Shown here piece after piece: positions 60,428 to 64,000 of a DNA stretch of 64,000 nucleotides. Source of the DNA: Clusia tigrina (Eukaryota > Arthropoda > Insecta > Diptera > Clusiidae); assembly GCA_920105625.2 (NCBI GenBank), contig OV050030.1, positions 421,967,240 through 422,031,239 of the forward strand, given 5' to 3'. Every line of letters begins with the position of its first letter. Position 1 is the first letter of the stretch. The position numbers and the translations under genes are program-made. A model generated the notes under the pieces. The model searched no databases and was not told the DNA's origin. It saw only the letters and a program-made list of their open reading frames with translations.

Positions 60428-62520
60428 CACAGTAAGCAATTAAGTAATGCATTAGTTAAATTCTGAATCCAAGATTCCAACAAATTCTCCGAAATTGAAA
60501 CGGTCTCATAAATTTCTTAACGTGAACAATCAATTTTCACACTGATCGCATTCAATTGCTAATTTTTAGTGATTTCTTATTATTTTTTCCAGTGTACTTT
60601 TCGCTTTTGCTTAACTTTTTTTCGTTTAAAAACATTTTTTTACATATTTCTTTTTTGTTTGGCCTAAACAGGATTTTGCCTGAAATTTATTGCCGCGCTT
60701 GGTTCGCTGTGCCTTTGTGCAGTTTGGCTCGTAATTAATTGAATTTTAAACTTGTTTATTACCTGCAAATGCAGCAAAAGGCAAAAATCTGCTAAAATTC
60801 AGTGGATGTGGAGTATTTTCATGGTTACACGCCTCAATGAGCCGCGCGCAGTGCCATGATGGACGAGCGCAGCAGTGCTCGGATTACGTTTGAGTGGTGC
60901 AATCACGCTGCAATGTGAATTTGGATGGGGCAAAATGGAAAGCATTCTGGAGAATGTTCTGCAATGCGTGGCATTGCGGTGCGTGAGAAACACTTGCGGT
61001 ACTTTAAATCAAGTAATTAAGTTGTTTTTATTTGTTGTGAATTCGCATGTCGGCGCCGCTGCCACACTTGGGTGCGATGCCAATTGCTGTGAAATATTCA
61101 AAAGCGGAAGAATGCTTCATTACTGCACGCGTACCTAATTTGAGGAATGTTATTTTCACTAATTCGCCCATTATATGCCATAATTGCATATATCTGCCTA
61201 ACATATAATTTTACACCTTGATGACTGCCCTCAGCATACAGACGCATCTTAATTAAATCAAATCCAGCGGAAATTGAACACAAGAAAGGCACTCGACAAA
61301 TTTCTAGGAAACACCTTTGCTATGACGTGTTGATTGCGCAAATTCCCGCTCGCATGTACATGCACCCGGCGGCCGTGGGACAGCGCATCGCTCTTAGACT
61401 TAGACCCCTGCACAGAGACAACGCCTTTTCTGCAAATTAAATTTTCTTTCGAAGCTTTACCTTCGACATTGTTGAAATGTTGGAAAACTTTTTATGCGTG
61501 CTACACGGACTTCGACGGGTGTCTGCCTGGCTGGCAGCTCCCCCGGTTACCCTGGCTCGTTGCCTGAAGGTATGCTGGGCAACACCACGAATAACTAATT
61601 TGCACTCTTACAAGCACAGCAACAACTCTGCCAGTGTTCGTTACATTAATTTATGCAATTAGGGTACGTGAAATTGCAGCGGGTAAGTGAAAAGTTGTGG
61701 TAAGCGAGCAATGAGATACACGCTCACTTGTTGCCGTCAAGCAAAATGTTAAAATGTTGCATTAGTTTTATGTAAGTTTCCAATTTGAATGTTCGACTCG
61801 GCATAAGCGGGCACTTGAGGCGAGGGGTGGATGGTTGATCGGAACAGATTTTACTGCCATATATTAAACGGTGTATTTGTAATTAAAACTTCCCTAATGG
61901 AGTTCATATATGGCTAAAGAAGACGTAGAAAACGAACTCGTTTGGAGAAAGCAAAAGAGACGAGGAAAAGAGAGAGGGACCGAAACATGGTATGTCATTA
62001 ATTCAATATATTCTAAGGTTATTCTAATCATTAACTTAAATATACATAAAAAGAGAGAGGATGAAGCGTTTTAAGGCAAACATTTTTTACTACCAAGCCT
62101 GAGAAGTTGTGTAAAGAAACTATTGTGTCATCGTATAAAAATCCGGGCTTCACGTTTAGACGAACATTTATGTTTTTTTATATATAACATAAATAATCGC
62201 CAATTTATAACGACAAAACAATTATGTAACGATGTTATTCGTGTGGATGGTACTCTGCATTCTTGGCTATTTCCGGAGTGTAAAGTACTGATTATGCATG
62301 CTGGAACGTAAGCAAATGTCAAATAAGAACTGTTAAATAACATACTGCTATGAGTAGGTATATGAAAGTTATAATAACGTTTATGCAGAAACATATTTAT
62401 AATAGATTAGCTGTATATAAAGAGTGTTATGCATCGCGAACTAAAATATATATTTTGATGCATAGTCTAAACTATCAATCTTCTGCCAGGATTATTCCAG
62501 ACAAAAACTTATGGAAACAA
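60428..62520. other. unique non-coding DNA
   Basis: No gene or repeat family recognised. GC-richer patches at 60840-61000 and 61340-61560 hold frames of 60-90 codons without signature. Confidence 0.45.
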
Positions 62521-62525
62521 AAAAA

Positions 62526-62970
62526 TATTTATATATGTATCTCTGGTTGAAGTTTACAAATCAGCTTCTAGTAAAGCAACCTGATTTTGAATATTTTTCA
62601 AATTGGCCTGAAATCAGAAGAGGTTATAGGGTGCTTAAATTTTTATGTCATATTTTGTAGTAATTGCCTCAGTTACAGTTCATTATATGTTGCTTAACAT
62701 TATTTTACTTTACACATTATGTTAGTTGCTTAACACGATCAGAGACATTTATTTATATATGTATCTTTGGTTGAAGTTTACAAATCAGCTGCCAGTAAAG
62801 CAACTTGATTTGACTATTTTTCGAATACTCATGAAATCAGATGAGGTTGTAGGGTGTTTACATTTTTACGTCATATTTAGAAGTGGTTTTCTCTGTTAGA
62901 GTACATTATGTTATGTTGCTTAACATTATTTTACTTTACATTTATGTTAGTTGCTTAACATTATCATTAT
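62526..62970. repeat. 225-bp tandem duplication
   Basis: Copy one 62526-62750 and copy two 62751 to about 62970 start ATTTATATATGTATCTCTGG and ATTTATATATGTATCTTTGG. They stay alignable throughout with scattered substitutions and small gaps. A further partial match (ATTAACATTATTTGACTTTA) lies right of the MITE at about 63468. Confidence 0.85.
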
Positions 62971-62991
62971 GTCTCTGGCTTCTGGTTATTA

Positions 62992-63454
62992 CATAGTGTC
63001 TCGACTAGCAATAATTCATGGCAATGTTCATGCTCATGTCAGAGTAGCTGATGGCTGTCAAAATATGAAGTGGGCAAATTATGTTAAAACATTTCATTTT
63101 ATACAATGGCTTTGAACAGTAAACAACAGAGATGCGTTCCCGCATTGAATGCTTTAAGAGAATGAAAAAAACTGAAAACAGAAATTGAAGAGTTTGTAAT
63201 TCCACAAACACTCAAATTCTCGATAATTAAATTAATTTTTTCGTTTCTATTAAATTTAATTTGCGCCATTTTTAAATAGAAATAGGTTAGAATCGAGTAA
63301 AACTTCAAATTTATGTCAGGATTTCTAGCAGCACTGCTGCCTTGACATCATGTTTAATTTTTTTGGTATGACATTAACATATGGGGTCTTCACTTAACAT
63401 TTTGATGTTAAGACATGAACATTGCCATGAATTATAGCTAGTCGAGACACTATG
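62992..63454. mobile_element. MITE with 41-bp inverted ends and TTA target duplication
   Basis: 463 bp. Left end CATAGTGTCTCGACTAGCAA..., right end (read inward) CATAGTGTCTCGACTAGCTA..., 40 of 41 positions identical, continuing through TAATTCATGGCAATGTTCATG. TTA precedes (62989-62991) and follows (63455-63457). No coding capacity. The TTA target points to PIF/Harbinger, but terminal sequence differs from the element at 55320. Confidence 0.9.
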
Positions 63455-63459
63455 TTATG

Positions 63460-64000
63460 TTAGTATATTAACATTATTTGACTTTACAGTATACTATTAG
63501 AAGTTAACATGTTTTGAAAAGGTATTCAGTTACTTAAATAACAGTGGTGACCGCTCCTTATAGCTATGTTAATACTCTGAAAAAATAGATTTTCTAGACT
63601 TCATATTCATGCTTTAAAATTTTTACAAAAATAGAGTTATTTTATAATATTGTGCGAACTATAAGCTATTTACTTACTTATAATTTTACAGAGTAGTATC
63701 AGACAGAGCAGTACTTAATTTTGAACATGAAAACTTGAGGAAAAGATATGAAGTGCTAACATATTACGACGCCATTCCTGACTTGTTTCTTTAAATTTTG
63801 CGAAGAATCAGTTAGATAAATTCATACTCTTAGACTGTTATAAAACCGCCGTCTTAGAAAGTCAGAACGTCGAAGATGATCCTGCTAACCACTAAGCATT
63901 GAACACTTACTTCTACATAGAATTAAACCAATTGCTCAAACTATAAATTCCTTTCAATTTAACTATTGCTGACCCAGAACCCTCCACTATCCCAGATACT
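63460..64000. other. unique AT-rich DNA to the window edge
   Basis: Nothing recognised beyond the partial duplication match noted at 63468. Confidence 0.5.

Overview
The window is nuclear DNA of a higher dipteran, most likely a tephritid-type fruit fly. This is inferred from the AT-rich background, many CAA/CAG runs, a spliced ZP-domain gene of arthropod type, several mariner families including DD41D copies (a spacing I know from the rosa family of Ceratitis), and RNase H-bearing non-LTR retrotransposons ending in CCTAA or CCTA repeats. No bacterial, plasmid or phage-like organisation is visible.

Only one host gene can be supported. It lies at the left edge on the minus strand: two exons (477-739 and 141-370) of a zona pellucida (ZP) domain protein with good splice sites, running off the window. 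The rest is intergenic or intronic DNA filled with transposon relics and tandem repeats.

Layout: 0.1-0.7 kb ZP exons; 0.7-7.6 kb unique DNA with a non-LTR tail and a tandem array at 3.6 kb; 7.6-9.1 kb a non-LTR end, a DD41D mariner, another non-LTR end and a 20-bp perfect hairpin; 11.3-13.6 kb a tRNA-like SINE head, a hAT-like MITE inserted inside another copy of the same MITE, and a non-LTR end; 16.2-17.6 kb a DD34D mariner carrying a dated retrotransposon insertion; 19.6-23.9 kb tandem arrays and a SINE; 26.3-27.5, 37.3-38.6 and 43.8-45.1 kb three copies of one mariner family that share an in-frame stop; 28.6-29.5 and 41.7-42.4 kb arrays of 21-bp units; 31.3-33.0 kb long TA arrays, one of them a landing site for a second DD41D mariner; 34.7-35.5 kb opposed non-LTR ends; 45.1-50.3 kb a cluster of non-LTR fragments closed by a third copy of the hAT-like MITE; 52.4-53.2 kb a non-LTR end and a SINE with 10-bp target duplications; 54.9-55.7 kb an 11-bp array next to a TAA-flanked MITE; 59.2-60.4 kb a 10-bp array and a SINE; 62.5-63.5 kb a 225-bp duplication next to a MITE with 41-bp inverted ends flanked by TTA.

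The genes do not form a pathway. The informative content is a layered transposition history. Target duplications (8 bp for the hAT-like MITE, TA for mariner, TAA/TTA for two Harbinger-like MITEs, 9-10 bp for a retrotransposon and a SINE) let insertions be delimited exactly and, where nested, ordered in time. I found no convincing new functional system; the best candidates for undescribed families are the non-autonomous elements.
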